From contig PBNZ01000034.1 of NCBI GenBank assembly GCA_002723275.1, forward strand, positions 1 to 62,847: 62,847 nt of DNA, written 5' to 3'. A program made the position numbers and the translations under genes. The notes beneath the pieces are model-generated. The model did no database searches. It saw nothing but the letters and a program-made list of their open reading frames with translations, and was not told the origin of the DNA. Below are positions 26,989 to 36,271 of this stretch, one piece after another (positions within the stretch are counted from its first letter, which is position 1; each line of letters starts with the position of its first letter). Origin of the DNA: Planctomycetaceae bacterium (lineage in GTDB: Bacteria; Planctomycetota; Planctomycetia; Pirellulales; Pirellulaceae).

Positions 26989-27093
26989 GGGAAGAGTTTA
27001 CTTGGATGGGATGTGGTCAGTCAGACGGCAGGCGTCATCAACCTGATTGCAGTTGTTCCGAGCAAAAGGGGGAATCTAAGCGGTTTCAAGGTT

Positions 27094-27108
27094 TGGCACG
27101 CTATCTGC
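27094..27108 (+). promoter_or_regulatory. Sigma-54 promoter of the His/Gly-rich protein gene
   Basis: TGGCAC-N5-CTGC with GG and GC separated by 10 nt; only one base differs from the consensus. It shares the 12-nt string TTTGGCACGCTA with the hsp20 promoter. The predicted start lies about 75 nt before the ATG at 27194. Confidence 0.7.
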
Positions 27109-27193
27109 AGACCGCTGTTGAGTTGATTGAAGCGGATGTTCCCCGTCGAGAGCATTCGTTCAATCAAACGTCCTCTCAAAAAGGAGTTGCATC

Positions 27194-27571
27194 ATGAAGC
27201 GAATCGTGACAGCTGTAGGCGCGTCGTTCTTTATCTTGATTGGGGTCGGTACCAGTGAAGGGGCCATCCTGAAATCGACCTCTGTGGATCGATTGGATCC
27301 CCGTTCTTTTTCGTTGAGTTCGTCCCAGGCGCCGTTGGAAGTTGCCTCCCGAGGCAGCCATTATTACCGCGGCGGCCATCACTACCGCGGCGGTCATCGG
27401 CACTACCGACACCGGGACCATCATCACCACTATCGGGGACATGGAGGGTATCACAAGCATGGGGCTTATCGTGGCTATCACTGTGCGCCGCCCGTTTATC
27501 GGCACCACGGCTACCGTCCCTACTATAACTATGGTTATGGATCTGGCTTCAGCCTGTATCTTGGTTTCTAA
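27194..27571 (+). CDS. Small secreted His/Gly/Tyr-rich protein
   Basis: 125 aa. AAGGAG lies 7 nt before the ATG. A signal peptide (IVTAVGASFFILIGVGTSEG) precedes a low-complexity half made of short HYRGGH-like repeats, with more than 20 His residues; it ends in a Tyr/Gly-rich YNYGYGSGFSLYLGF. No catalytic domain is visible. Such segments can bind metal ions or form a surface layer; this is inference only. Its sigma-54 promoter matches that of hsp20, pointing to a shared stress or nutrient signal. Confidence 0.7.
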   Translation: MKRIVTAVGASFFILIGVGTSEGAILKSTSVDRLDPRSFSLSSSQAPLEVASRGSHYYRGGHHYRGGHRHYRHRDHHHHYRGHGGYHKHGAYRGYHCAPPVYRHHGYRPYYNYGYGSGFSLYLGF

Positions 27572-27763
27572 GGATGGATCGTTGCTTGCCTCCTTTTCGA
27601 GGAATTGTCTTTTTCTCGAAAAGAAGTGACCTCTCCCCACTGGGGGAGAGGTGAATCGAGAGACGGGTGTCGGCCTTGTGGGAGAGGTGACGTTTTAGAA
27701 TTTGATGCTGAGTGCATCGATTCTTCGCGCCTGCTTGGTTGATTAAGAGAATGGGGGAGAGGT

Positions 27764-29659
27764 CTAGTTGAGTTCAGAGGCCTCTTCCCAGTGTGCGTAG
27801 AGTTTTTCGAGTTGCGTTTTTTTGTTTTCGATCTGATCCTGCACTTCTTTGACGCGTCGGCCATCTCTCAACACCTCAGGGTCAAGGAGTTGCGTGTGCA
27901 GTTGCTCGACTTCCGCTTCCTGCTCTTGAATGTCTTGTTCGATATCTTCGACTTTTCGATAGGGGAATTGCCGTTTGCGCCTGGGCTTTGATTTTCGTGA
28001 TTCGTTCGTTTTATCTACTGCTTCGCTCTTTTGAGAGTTCGCAGATTTTTCAATTGCAGCATCCGACTGGACAAGTCGTTGGTAGATGTCGTAGTTGCCG
28101 TGGACAATTCGGAATCCACCATCCTCGAGGACGATCAGGTGATCCGCCACTCGATTCAGGAAGAAGCGATCGTGTGAAACGAAGAGAACCGTCCCCTCGA
28201 ATGCACGGATGGCCGCCTCCAGGGCATCTCGGGCCCAAAGGTCGAGGTGGTTGGTGGGTTCGTCGAGAACCATGAGGTTAGCGTCTCGCGCCGCAAGCCG
28301 CGCCAGGGCAACTCGGTTCTTCTCACCACCACTCAATTGGTGAATAGGTTGGAACGCCATGTCGCCGGTAATTCCAAACGAGGCAAGCAGGTCTCGCCGT
28401 TGTTGTTCGTTAAACTCCTTTTCCGGAGGCCTCACGATTTCGACGGCAGGTTGGTCGTGTCCGAGATTGTCGAGCAACTGATCGAAGTAACCGATCTTGA
28501 CGCCTGTTCCCAAGGTGACCTGTCCTTCGTCAAGGCTGGATTCTTCCAGGAGGCATTTGAGTAACGTTGTTTTGCCCGTTCCGTTACTACCCATGATGCC
28601 CCAGCGTTCGCCCCGAAGAATGTCAATGGACAATTTACGAAAGAGCGTTCGATCGAAAGCCTTGCTGATCGACTCGGCTCTCAAAACGATGTCACCCGAT
28701 CGTTCCACTTCGGGAAATCGAATGCGAGGTGCCAGTATTTCTCTCGGCAAGTCGACAGGGACAATGCGTTCAAGCTTGCGACGTCGATCTTCGGCTTGAG
28801 CATGTTTTTGACCGTGGTGATTGCGGCGAATAAAGTCTTCCAGCTTTGCGATTTCGGTCTGCTGGTTTTCGTACGTCCGTTTTTCGAATTCGACACGCTC
28901 CGCTTTCTGTTTCCAGTAAGCTGAGAAGTTGCCGCGGTAGGAGACAGCCGTTCCGCGGAAAAGCTCCAAAGTGCGATCGGTAACTTTGTCCAAAAAATAA
29001 CGATCGTGGCTCACCACAATCAGGGTTTGCTTCGAGTTTACCAGGAAGTCTTCCAGCCACGTCGTGGCTTCGATGTCGAGGTGATTGGAGGGTTCGTCCA
29101 GAATCATCAGTTCCGGACCAGCCAAGAGCAGTCGCGCCAGCATCAGCCGATTCTGTTGGCCGCCACTGAGATGATCGACCGATTGTCCAAACGACTCATC
29201 GTCGAAACCGACCCCGTGAAGGACGCGTTCGATACGATGGTCGAGGTGATAGGCGTCTTGGTGAGCGAGCTGTTCCTGGATGACGTCAAACCTCGCCTCC
29301 AACGCTTCACGTTCTGTTGCTTCAGAGGCTTGGCCGATCTGCTTAGCAAGGCGCTCGGATTCAACACTTAGGTCAGCCAAGTGGGCAATCGCAGCGCGAG
29401 CCGCTTCCACGACGGTTGAGCCGGCTGGAAATTTCGCCTGCTGTGTCAAGTAGCCCAGTCGCACCGATGCCGGCCGAAAGACTTCGCCGCCATCCGCATC
29501 AAGCTGTCCAGACAGAATATTGAGTAGCGTCGTTTTGCCCGTTCCGTTGGGACCTACTAAACCGACTCGTTCGCCTTGGCGAATATCGAAACTCACATTG
29601 GCAAGCACGGGTTCCGGACCGAAACTCTTGCTGATCGAGTCGCTGGATAAAACGATCAT
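27764..29659 (-). CDS. ABC-F family ATPase (ribosome-associated)
   Basis: 631 aa from the ATG at 29659; the longer frame from 29800 adds an unlikely leader. Two ABC domains in one chain without membrane helices: Walker A GPNGTGKTT at residues 36-44 and GSNGTGKTT in the second half, signatures LSGGQQNRLMLARLL and LSGGEKNRVALARLA, Walker B LMILDEPSNHLD and LMVLDEPTNHLD. The linker is rich in charged residues, and the C-terminus is a coiled coil (RKVEDIEQDIQEQEAEVEQL), as in Uup-like members. ABC-F proteins act on the ribosome; the exact subgroup is not certain. Confidence 0.9.
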   Translation of the reverse strand: MIVLSSDSISKSFGPEPVLANVSFDIRQGERVGLVGPNGTGKTTLLNILSGQLDADGGEVFRPASVRLGYLTQQAKFPAGSTVVEAARAAIAHLADLSVESERLAKQIGQASEATEREALEARFDVIQEQLAHQDAYHLDHRIERVLHGVGFDDESFGQSVDHLSGGQQNRLMLARLLLAGPELMILDEPSNHLDIEATTWLEDFLVNSKQTLIVVSHDRYFLDKVTDRTLELFRGTAVSYRGNFSAYWKQKAERVEFEKRTYENQQTEIAKLEDFIRRNHHGQKHAQAEDRRRKLERIVPVDLPREILAPRIRFPEVERSGDIVLRAESISKAFDRTLFRKLSIDILRGERWGIMGSNGTGKTTLLKCLLEESSLDEGQVTLGTGVKIGYFDQLLDNLGHDQPAVEIVRPPEKEFNEQQRRDLLASFGITGDMAFQPIHQLSGGEKNRVALARLAARDANLMVLDEPTNHLDLWARDALEAAIRAFEGTVLFVSHDRFFLNRVADHLIVLEDGGFRIVHGNYDIYQRLVQSDAAIEKSANSQKSEAVDKTNESRKSKPRRKRQFPYRKVEDIEQDIQEQEAEVEQLHTQLLDPEVLRDGRRVKEVQDQIENKKTQLEKLYAHWEEASELN

Positions 29660-29942
29660 GTTGAGGACGAAGACGAGGGGCAAGGACGAGGAACGGGGGA
29701 GACGACCCGAGGATTCTAACGGATCTCCGCGGGCTTCTGAATGCGAGTCTTTATGCCAGGATACCGGGCGCCCCTTCTCGATGCCAGCAGAGTAGGGCAC
29801 TTCCCTCTGATTCCCAGCAGCTCGTTGCTATCGGGCTGGTTGTCACAGCGCTACCGGGAAGCATATCATGCGGAATTGACCACTCTTGAGTGTGGTTTTC
29901 CTCGTGTGATTTCCCATTTCTATTTCGGTAACGAGACATTTC

Positions 29943-30518
29943 ATGTTGAGTCTGCAGTCAAAGACATCCGAGCGTTGGTTGCAACAGGTGGATGAAAATC
30001 TTGATGAGATTCTGATCGATCATGCCCACTGCGAGAAAAAAGCAGCGGGGACCGCGATGAATCTGATTTCCGCCTACGTCGATCGACCGGATCTGACGCA
30101 TCAAATGGTGATCATTGTCAACGAGGAGCTAGAACATTTTGAAATGGTGTTGGAACTACTGCAGGAACGCGGAATTCGCTTTCGTCGTTTGAAAGCTTGT
30201 GGTTATGGGCGGCAACTGAATGACCTCATCGATAAGCAAGAGCCTCGTCGAGCCGTTGATCGGTTGCTCATCGCGGGCTTGATTGAAGCTCGCTCCTGCG
30301 AAAGGTTTAATCTTTTGCGACAACATGTCCAGGACCCGCAGCTTAGTGATTTTTACCGAAGTTTGTTTGAGTCTGAAGCCAGACACCATTTTACTTATGT
30401 CCGTTTAGCCCGTACGTTCGCCTCCGATGAAATGGTTAAACAACGGCTGGATGAACTGGCGCGGGCAGAGGCCGAATTGATTGCGGATGGAGATCCCTTG
30501 CCTCGCATGCACAGTTGA
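29943..30518 (+). CDS. miaE: tRNA-(ms2io6A)-hydroxylase
   Basis: 191 aa, near the usual length. The di-iron carboxylate ligands are in ferritin-like helices: DHAHCEKKAAGTAMNLIS, NEELEHFEMVLELL, IEARSCERFNLL and ESEARHHFTYVRLA. MiaE hydroxylates the isopentenyl group of the modified A37 in tRNAs reading UNN codons, using O2. No strong Shine-Dalgarno precedes the start. It is followed by the broken mtn operon, 88 nt downstream. Confidence 0.92.
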   Translation: MLSLQSKTSERWLQQVDENLDEILIDHAHCEKKAAGTAMNLISAYVDRPDLTHQMVIIVNEELEHFEMVLELLQERGIRFRRLKACGYGRQLNDLIDKQEPRRAVDRLLIAGLIEARSCERFNLLRQHVQDPQLSDFYRSLFESEARHHFTYVRLARTFASDEMVKQRLDELARAEAELIADGDPLPRMHS

Positions 30519-30606
30519 TGCGGGTGCCGTTCCGCGGGAGCGTTGTTCCGCCTTTTGTTTCTGCTAAATTGAAAATCGTCTACGAGAGTGACGGTGTAAC
30601 GAATCA

Positions 30607-31329
30607 ATGGAAACGCTGTCTGTTCACCGTGAGGGCGCTGATGCCCGAGAACCCACGGATCTACCGGAGCGACTTCGCAGCTACCCCAACGCAGTGCTTG
30701 ATTTGCAGTAGACCGGGCGGATGCTGAATGCTCGTGGTTGGTCCGTTGGGACGAGCAGCAATTATTCAAGCATTGTTGAACGAGATCCGCTGCAACTGTT
30801 GGTGACCGCAAGCGGGAAAGACAAGGGGAATCTCACGCCTGACGACTTTGTTCTGGTCGACGAGGCCGGTGTTCCCGTTGTTGGCGAGCGACCCAAGTCA
30901 TCGGCCGAGACGCTTTTGCATTGTCTTTTGGCAAAACAGCCTAGCGTCGCAGCCATTCTGCACACGCATTCCGTCTGGGCAGACGGGATTTCGGGACTCT
31001 TTGCTGATCACGGCGGTCTGGCGATCGAAGACTATGAAATGCTGAAGGGACTCGAGGGGATCGGAACTCATGAACATCAGATCTGGGTTCCCATTTTTGA
31101 AAATAGCCAGGATATTCTGGCATTAGCGCGAAAGGTCGAGCAACGGCTATTCTCGGGCGAACAGCCTCACCCACATGGGTTTCTGCTGAGCCAACATGGA
31201 CTTTATACCTGGGGACAGGATTTGTTCACCGCGCGACGACACGTTGAGATCTTTGAATTTCTCTTCGAATGCGTGGCTCGCAAGTTGATGCTGCAAAATT
31301 TCCTGCAGACAAATGCCCGGGTTAAATGA
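30607..31329 (+). pseudogene. mtnB: Methylthioribulose-1-phosphate dehydratase with in-frame TAG
   Basis: The frame opens at the ATG at 30607 and meets TAG at 30709-30711, after which it continues without another stop to 31329. The stop falls in the N-terminal helix, just before the conserved GRMLNARGWSVGTSSNYS. A 202-aa product could start at ATG 30721 but would lose that helix. The class II aldolase-fold active site is intact: AILHTHSVWADG and LLSQHGLYTWG give the three zinc His, and TASGKDKGNL is present. In methionine salvage MtnB dehydrates methylthioribulose 1-phosphate. First gene of mtnB-mtnD-mtnC. Confidence 0.75.
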
Positions 31330-31338
31330 AACCATTTG

Positions 31339-31938
31339 ATGGAAAGCAATGATCTGGTACGTATTACTTTGCAATACGAAAATCGTCGAATTGAAGATGT
31401 GGACGAGATCCGTGAGTTTCTCAAGCCCTTTGGAATCTAGTACGAAAAGTGGGATGTCGAAGGCCGCGTCGGTGTCGATGTTGACAATGAAGAAATCTTG
31501 CAAGCCTACTGTGACGGAATCGAGTGACTCAAGGAAGCCGGTCAGTTCGTGACGGCAGATGTGATCAGTGTCGATTCTGAAACACCCGGCATTGACGGGA
31601 TGCTCGAGAAGTTTAGTAAAGAGCATACCCATAGTGAAGACGAAGTTCGGTTCACCATTAAGGGAACCGGCATCTTTCACATCAATCCCGAAAACGGATC
31701 CGTCTTCGCCATTCAGGTTGAGTCGGGAGATCTGATCAACGTACCATCGGGTATTCAGCACTGGTTCGATCTTTGTGCGGAAAAGACGATTCGTTGTATT
31801 CGACTGTTCCAGGATCCCTCCGGGTGGACTCCGCATGATGTGGAAGATGGTGTTCACGAAAACGATGCTCCCGTCTGTTGGGGACCGCAGTATCTTACTT
31901 CGGACGATGGTGACATCGACTCGGTCGTCAAACTGTGA
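31339..31938 (+). pseudogene. mtnD: Acireductone dioxygenase with in-frame TAG and TGA
   Basis: Starting at the ATG at 31339, 9 nt after the mtnB stop, the frame reads 199 codons but contains TAG at 31438-31440 (LKPFGI-stop-YEKWDV) and TGA at 31525-31527 (CDGIE-stop-LKEAG). The cupin core is preserved: [11 protein letters not shown] supplies two His and the Glu, and IQHWFDL the last His of the metal site; [12 protein letters not shown] ends the domain. A 129-aa piece from GTG 31549 would contain the cupin alone. The stops fit single-base changes of CAG and CGA. Its last bases overlap mtnC (GTGA). Confidence 0.8.
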
Positions 31939-32663
31939 TTTTCTTTCACGGACGCGTCTTTTTGTTCGATATCCAAGGCATCACTTCATCGGGGTCCTTC
32001 GTTTGTGATGTCATGTTCTCTTTCGTGCGGAGGGAACTTGATCGTTTTTTCGAAGAGCAATGGGATTCCGACTCGCTTCGTGAAGCCTGCGATCTGATCG
32101 CTCAGGATGCTGGCTATGATTCGCTGAACGCGTGGAACTCTGGCACTCAAAGCCAGCAGAAAACATGTGTCCGCGACCAGGTCGTGGTTCTCATGGTTAA
32201 TATGGATAATGATGTGAAGGCGACCGGTTAAAAACGATTACAGGGACTCGTCTGGCAACATGGCTTTGAGTCGGGTGAATTGCAGGCACATCTCTATGAC
32301 GACGTTCCCGACGCGATTCAAGAGTGGCGGCAGGCTGGAATCAGCGTGCAGATCTATTCGTCCGGAAGTGTGCAGGCCCAACGGTTGTTTTTTGGCCATA
32401 CCGTAGCAGGGGATCTGCTGTCACTTTTCGACGGACACTATGACACGACCGTTGGCTCAAAATGCGAAGCGTCCAGTTACGGTGCTATCGCCCAACAGAT
32501 TTCGATCGCTCCCCGACACATCCTCTTCCTCAGTGATGTGACGGCCGAGCTCGATGCGGCTGCCGAGGCTGGTATGCGAACCGGATTATGTCGACGACCT
32601 GGAAATGCACCCGTTAATGAAGGTTATGGGCACGACGAGTTTGACCACTTTGGGCAGGTGTAA
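31935..32663 (+). pseudogene. mtnC: Enolase-phosphatase E1 with in-frame TAA
   Basis: The GTG at 31935 overlaps the mtnD stop codon (GTGA). The frame contains TAA at 32229-32231 in NDVKATG-stop-KRLQGLVW, where a Leu (TTA) is expected. Both halves align to HAD-type MtnC: SFVCDVMFSFVRRELD before the stop, and AHLYDDVPDAIQEW, IYSSGSVQAQRLFFGHT, LSDVTAELDAAAEAG after it. Motif I reads FDIQGIT instead of the usual D-x-E-G-T, so the catalytic acid appears replaced. This supports decay rather than recoding. Confidence 0.75.
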
Positions 32664-32861
32664 GTGCAGGTTATTGACGAAGATAATCGTTAGCTTTTAC
32701 CATGATAACTTAGACATCAAAACTAGCGCCAGCATTGCATTACGTTGCGCTGGCTGTCCTTTGAATTGATTTTCTTGACGGACTTAAACACGGGTGTATC
32801 ATTCCTCCGGGCTGCAGACGCGCAGCTCTTTCAGGCCAATGAAGTACCGGTGGAGATCTGT

Positions 32862-33917
32862 ATGTTCGTTGCTCGGTCACGCATCTCAGGAAAGGTGCAA
32901 GTCGCGGGAGCCATCGCTGTTTTTCAAATTGCGGCTTGGCAAGGTTCAGCCGTTGCTGTTGCGGAGCTTCCCTGCGTTCATTTCGACGTGCCAGAGGCCG
33001 TTGCGGTCACGTTGAACGAAGATGAGGAATTGCAAAAGCAATATCCGGACGAATTGTTGTTAACGGCAGTGTTTGACGTTTCATCACTGATTCGTGCTGG
33101 ACGAGAATCTCGGATGAGTCAGTATCTGTATGTGATCGAAAGTCCGTATCGCACGCTGAGCGTGTTGGATTACATGCCAAAGACTGAATTGACCACGACG
33201 CTCGCGGGTAACGTGACCGTCCAGAAGCATGCTGAATCTTCCGCGAACCTCGGGCTCAACGGGGCTCTACCCCAGCCGTCGCCGGTCGTGACGAATGGTT
33301 CTGCCTCCCTCGGTAAATCGAGTGGTACCCGATTCAATTACGAACTGCTGCCACCCAAGCAAATCTTGTTGGCCAGTGGAACAATCTCTCGCGGCGCCGC
33401 CGTTTACTACAAGTTACAGGCCTCGCAACAGACATCCATGGACGGAATGAAACGTTTCGTCGTGGTGTTCCGAGCCCCTGCAGATTGGCGTGGCGATTAC
33501 GTGCGACTTCGATGTGCAGCTTATGATCGTGCGGGCGGTGACAATGAACGGCCGATTTGTGGATCGTCGGACTTTCTAGTCGGACTCTATCGTGCCGGTG
33601 ACGATGTCGCTCGATCCAAGGTGCAAACGCTCACTCGAGCCGATCGGAGATTGCGTCAATTGGCGCGTTCCAGTCAGGATTCTGTCGATCGTCAACGTTA
33701 TCCTTCGATGACTGACAAGATCGGCTCTTTTCTGAACGTCTCGCGGCCGCGAATTCCACGCGACTGGTTTTCTCGTGTGATCCGCGCAGAACGTCCTGCC
33801 AGTTTTGAGCAATATCTGCCCTCGGAACTTCAGGACGCTATTCGCACCTACCGCGACGCAAGAGAATCCGTGCGTCGCTTGGGTGAGTTAGACGAGTTCG
33901 CCAACGCCGCCTCATGA
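32862..33917 (+). CDS. Secreted protein of unknown function
   Basis: 351 aa from the ATG at 32862 (GGTGGAG 6 nt upstream) with a signal peptide ([21 protein letters not shown]). It contains predicted beta-rich segments ([20 protein letters not shown] and [19 protein letters not shown]) and a charged helical C-terminus. No catalytic motif recognised. Planctomycete genomes carry many such exported proteins. Its last 6 nt overlap tail-to-tail with leuB. Confidence 0.7.
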   Translation: MFVARSRISGKVQVAGAIAVFQIAAWQGSAVAVAELPCVHFDVPEAVAVTLNEDEELQKQYPDELLLTAVFDVSSLIRAGRESRMSQYLYVIESPYRTLSVLDYMPKTELTTTLAGNVTVQKHAESSANLGLNGALPQPSPVVTNGSASLGKSSGTRFNYELLPPKQILLASGTISRGAAVYYKLQASQQTSMDGMKRFVVVFRAPADWRGDYVRLRCAAYDRAGGDNERPICGSSDFLVGLYRAGDDVARSKVQTLTRADRRLRQLARSSQDSVDRQRYPSMTDKIGSFLNVSRPRIPRDWFSRVIRAERPASFEQYLPSELQDAIRTYRDARESVRRLGELDEFANAAS

Positions 33918-35009
33918 TGCCTTGGCAATTGCATCCGTGACCAGCTTGCCCATGGTAGTGGTGCCGACCGGCTCGCGACCGGCTGCAATGTCCGGCGTGC
34001 GATGGCCTTCATCCAAGACGCTAGCGACGGCTGCTTCGATCGCGTTCGCTTCGTCCTGCAGATTTAACGAGTGTCGCAGGAGCATGGCCGATGCCAGGAT
34101 CGTTGCCAAGGGGTTGGCAATGCCTTGACCTGCAATGTCCGGTGCTGAGCCGTGGATCGGCTCGTAAAGACCTGGCCCGGGTTCGCCCAGAGATGCTGAT
34201 GGCAAAAGGCCGAGTGAACCGGGCAGCATGGATGCTTCGTCCGTCAGGATATCGCCAAACATGTTTCCGGTGACGACCACATCAAAATCCGCCGGATGTG
34301 AGATTAAGTGCATCGCCATCGCATCGACGAGTACGACATCGTATTGCACTTCAGGAAATTCGTCGCGAATGACTCGCTCGGCAACCTCTCGCCATAGTCG
34401 GGAAACCTCAAGTACGTTTGCCTTGTCGACGGATGTGACGCGACGATTACGTTTCATCGCAGCCTCGCCCGCGAGTCGCACAACGCGTTCGACCTCTCCG
34501 ACGCTGTAGTTCATTTCGTTATAGGCAACTTCCTGTCCGCCTTCGTTCCGTCGTCCTGAGTCGCCAAAATAGATGCCACCGGTTAGTTCTCTCACAAACA
34601 GAATATCGACTCCCTCGATGATTTCTCGCTTGAGTGGTGAGGCATCGAGGAGATCGGCATGGGGGCAGATGGGGCGTAAGTTGGCAAAGAGTCCTAGTTC
34701 TTTGCGGATCTTCAGGAGACCAACCTCCGGACGCGTCTTGGCGCGAGGGTCATCCCACTTGGGACCGCCGACCGCACCCAGCAAAATTGCGTCCGCCGCT
34801 CGACAGGCTTCGATCGACTCATCGGGAAGAGGATTGCCCGTTTCGTCGATGGCGCAACCACCAATCATCTGAGATTCAAAGCTGAATTGATGGCCAAAAC
34901 GATTCGCGATAGCCTGCAGGGCCAATTGTGCCTGCTCGACAATTTCCGGGCCGATGCCGTCACCAGGTAGCAAAACGATTTTCGCGTCCACGAATTCACC
35001 TTTGATCAT
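33912..35009 (-). CDS. leuB: 3-isopropylmalate dehydrogenase
   Basis: 365 aa from the ATG at 35009; a GTG at 34991 with AAAGGTG 5 nt upstream would give 359 aa, close to the family norm, and may be the true start. The NAD-dependent decarboxylating dehydrogenase motifs are clear: [43 protein letters not shown] and the signature [19 protein letters not shown], then [14 protein letters not shown]. It oxidises 3-isopropylmalate in leucine synthesis. No leuCD or leuA lies next to it. Confidence 0.95.
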   Translation of the reverse strand: MIKGEFVDAKIVLLPGDGIGPEIVEQAQLALQAIANRFGHQFSFESQMIGGCAIDETGNPLPDESIEACRAADAILLGAVGGPKWDDPRAKTRPEVGLLKIRKELGLFANLRPICPHADLLDASPLKREIIEGVDILFVRELTGGIYFGDSGRRNEGGQEVAYNEMNYSVGEVERVVRLAGEAAMKRNRRVTSVDKANVLEVSRLWREVAERVIRDEFPEVQYDVVLVDAMAMHLISHPADFDVVVTGNMFGDILTDEASMLPGSLGLLPSASLGEPGPGLYEPIHGSAPDIAGQGIANPLATILASAMLLRHSLNLQDEANAIEAAVASVLDEGHRTPDIAAGREPVGTTTMGKLVTDAIAKAS

Positions 35010-35057
35010 TTTTGTTTGAAGGAATGGAGTCCTTGCTGGGGCAGTGGTTGCCAGCAA

Positions 35058-35494
35058 CGAAGGAATTCGAATCCGGGGTTATAGCGCGCCGCTTCGCCGG
35101 ATTCAAGGTGCGGTGGACGACTCTTTCGGATTGACCAAATCTCGGAGTGATTGGAGTCAGCGGTTTTCTCGCAATATTTCCCGGTTTTTATTTCGTCCTG
35201 AAGGGAGCAGCCAATTCAATTGTTTGAACCTGCTTCCAGCGCACTGTGCACCTCATCCGCGACAGGATCGTGAGCATGAGTCGGCTGTACGCCGAAAGTA
35301 GGAGAGGTCGCTGGAATTACGTCTTGATCGGCTCCAAGGAGGCGATGAATCATCGTTCATGACAAGTCAATGATCCGTGTGAACGATCGGAAGACAAAGT
35401 CGGTACGAACCGGCCGACAGGCATTGGAGAGAAATAGCCTCTGGGCCGATCGGCATTTTGGCCGATCGGAGTTCAGTCGAACAAAGCAGCGAGG
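35058..35494. other. Intergenic region between leuB and the zinc-ribbon gene
   Basis: 437 nt without a supported gene. Two copies of GGCCGATCGG at 35444-35453 and 35460-35469 form the inverted repeat described separately. The short ORFs here show no protein-like composition. Confidence 0.5.
35445..35469. repeat. CCGATCGGC inverted repeat
   Basis: CCGATCGGC-(6 nt)-GCCGATCGG forms a strong 9-bp hairpin. It lies 26 nt beyond the stop of the minus-strand zinc-ribbon gene and may act as its weak terminator, although no T-run follows on that strand. Confidence 0.45.
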
Positions 35495-35806
35495 TCAGTT
35501 CTTACTGAAGTAATGAAGCTTCGAAGCCTCACGGCCGACCGGATTCTTGAGGAACTGTCGATGACACTCCGGGCAGAGATCGAATCGCTTGCGTTGATAA
35601 ACTCCTTCACCCATCAGGGGATTATCCGCATCCTCAGCGTGCTCCATGATCTCATGCAGCTCCATGAGATGGTCTCGGTCTTCGTCTTCAATCACTTCAC
35701 CATCAATAGGTTCCATGACCGCTTCGACTTCAACACGGACGACGTAGCGTAATTCTTCTTTGGGGTCGATTGCTCGACCACATCGATCACACGAGTAGTG
35801 AATCAT
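35495..35806 (-). CDS. Small zinc-ribbon-like protein
   Basis: 103 aa from the ATG at 35806 (AAGGA 7 nt upstream). Two CxxC pairs, YSCDRCGRA near the start and DLCPECHRQ near the end, are separated by about 70 residues, including an acidic stretch (DEDRDHLMELHEIMEHAEDAD). This is the pattern of a zinc ribbon split by a helix. Function unknown; a regulatory or protein-binding role is possible. Confidence 0.75.
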   Translation of the reverse strand: MIHYSCDRCGRAIDPKEELRYVVRVEVEAVMEPIDGEVIEDEDRDHLMELHEIMEHAEDADNPLMGEGVYQRKRFDLCPECHRQFLKNPVGREASKLHYFSKN

Positions 35807-36271
35807 GACGGTCCTTTCCGTGGGACGGGTGAAGATGTGTTGTTCGCTCCATCTAAAATCCACCTCCTATCCTAATCTCCTTGTTGCCCCCTAAGCAAGT
35901 CGTTTGCCCTCGAAGCGAGTTCTTATGAGAAGATAAGTCGATAAGCTGTTTCAAGAATTGAAGCCCGCAAAGCAAACCGGGGTCTTCACCTGGCCTGCGG
36001 GTTTCTGAGGCTCGGGATTCAAGGGTGTTACTGAGTCGAAACGCATGGCTAGCTGTCATTCACAGGCGTGAGATTGTCGTTATGTCGCGTGAGATTCTGA
36101 CTTTATTGAGAAGATTAACTTTTCGGTTTTCCCCTTCTGGAGTTCTGACTACAATGACCAAGACTCGAAGCATCTGGGAAAAACCGTCCGAATCGGCCAA
36201 ATGATTCTGGCGCGGAGATAGATGCTGAGCCTGCCGCATCACTCCGCCAAGTTTTTACGAGATGTTGAGCG
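35807..36271. other. Intergenic region before the HNH gene
   Basis: 465 nt without a supported gene. A 10-nt direct repeat, GCGTGAGATT, occurs twice within about 30 nt near 36066-36095. Nothing else stood out. Confidence 0.45.

Noticed and set aside
26207-26998. Shared TTTTTGG(G)AAGAGTT string as an activator site
   Set aside because: The second copy overlaps the hsp20 terminator T-run, and the distances to the two promoters differ (about 30 and 95 nt); likely chance.
30709-30711. TAG codons in mtnB and mtnD as pyrrolysine
   Set aside because: Methionine-salvage enzymes are not pyrrolysine proteins, and TAA and TGA are also present in the same operon, so general decay is simpler.
31525-31555. 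TGA in mtnD as a second selenocysteine codon
   Set aside because: A weak hairpin (CCGGTCA-GTTCG-TGACGG) does follow, but its loop lacks GGUC, the position is not a Cys position in acireductone dioxygenases, and an upstream TAG already interrupts the gene.
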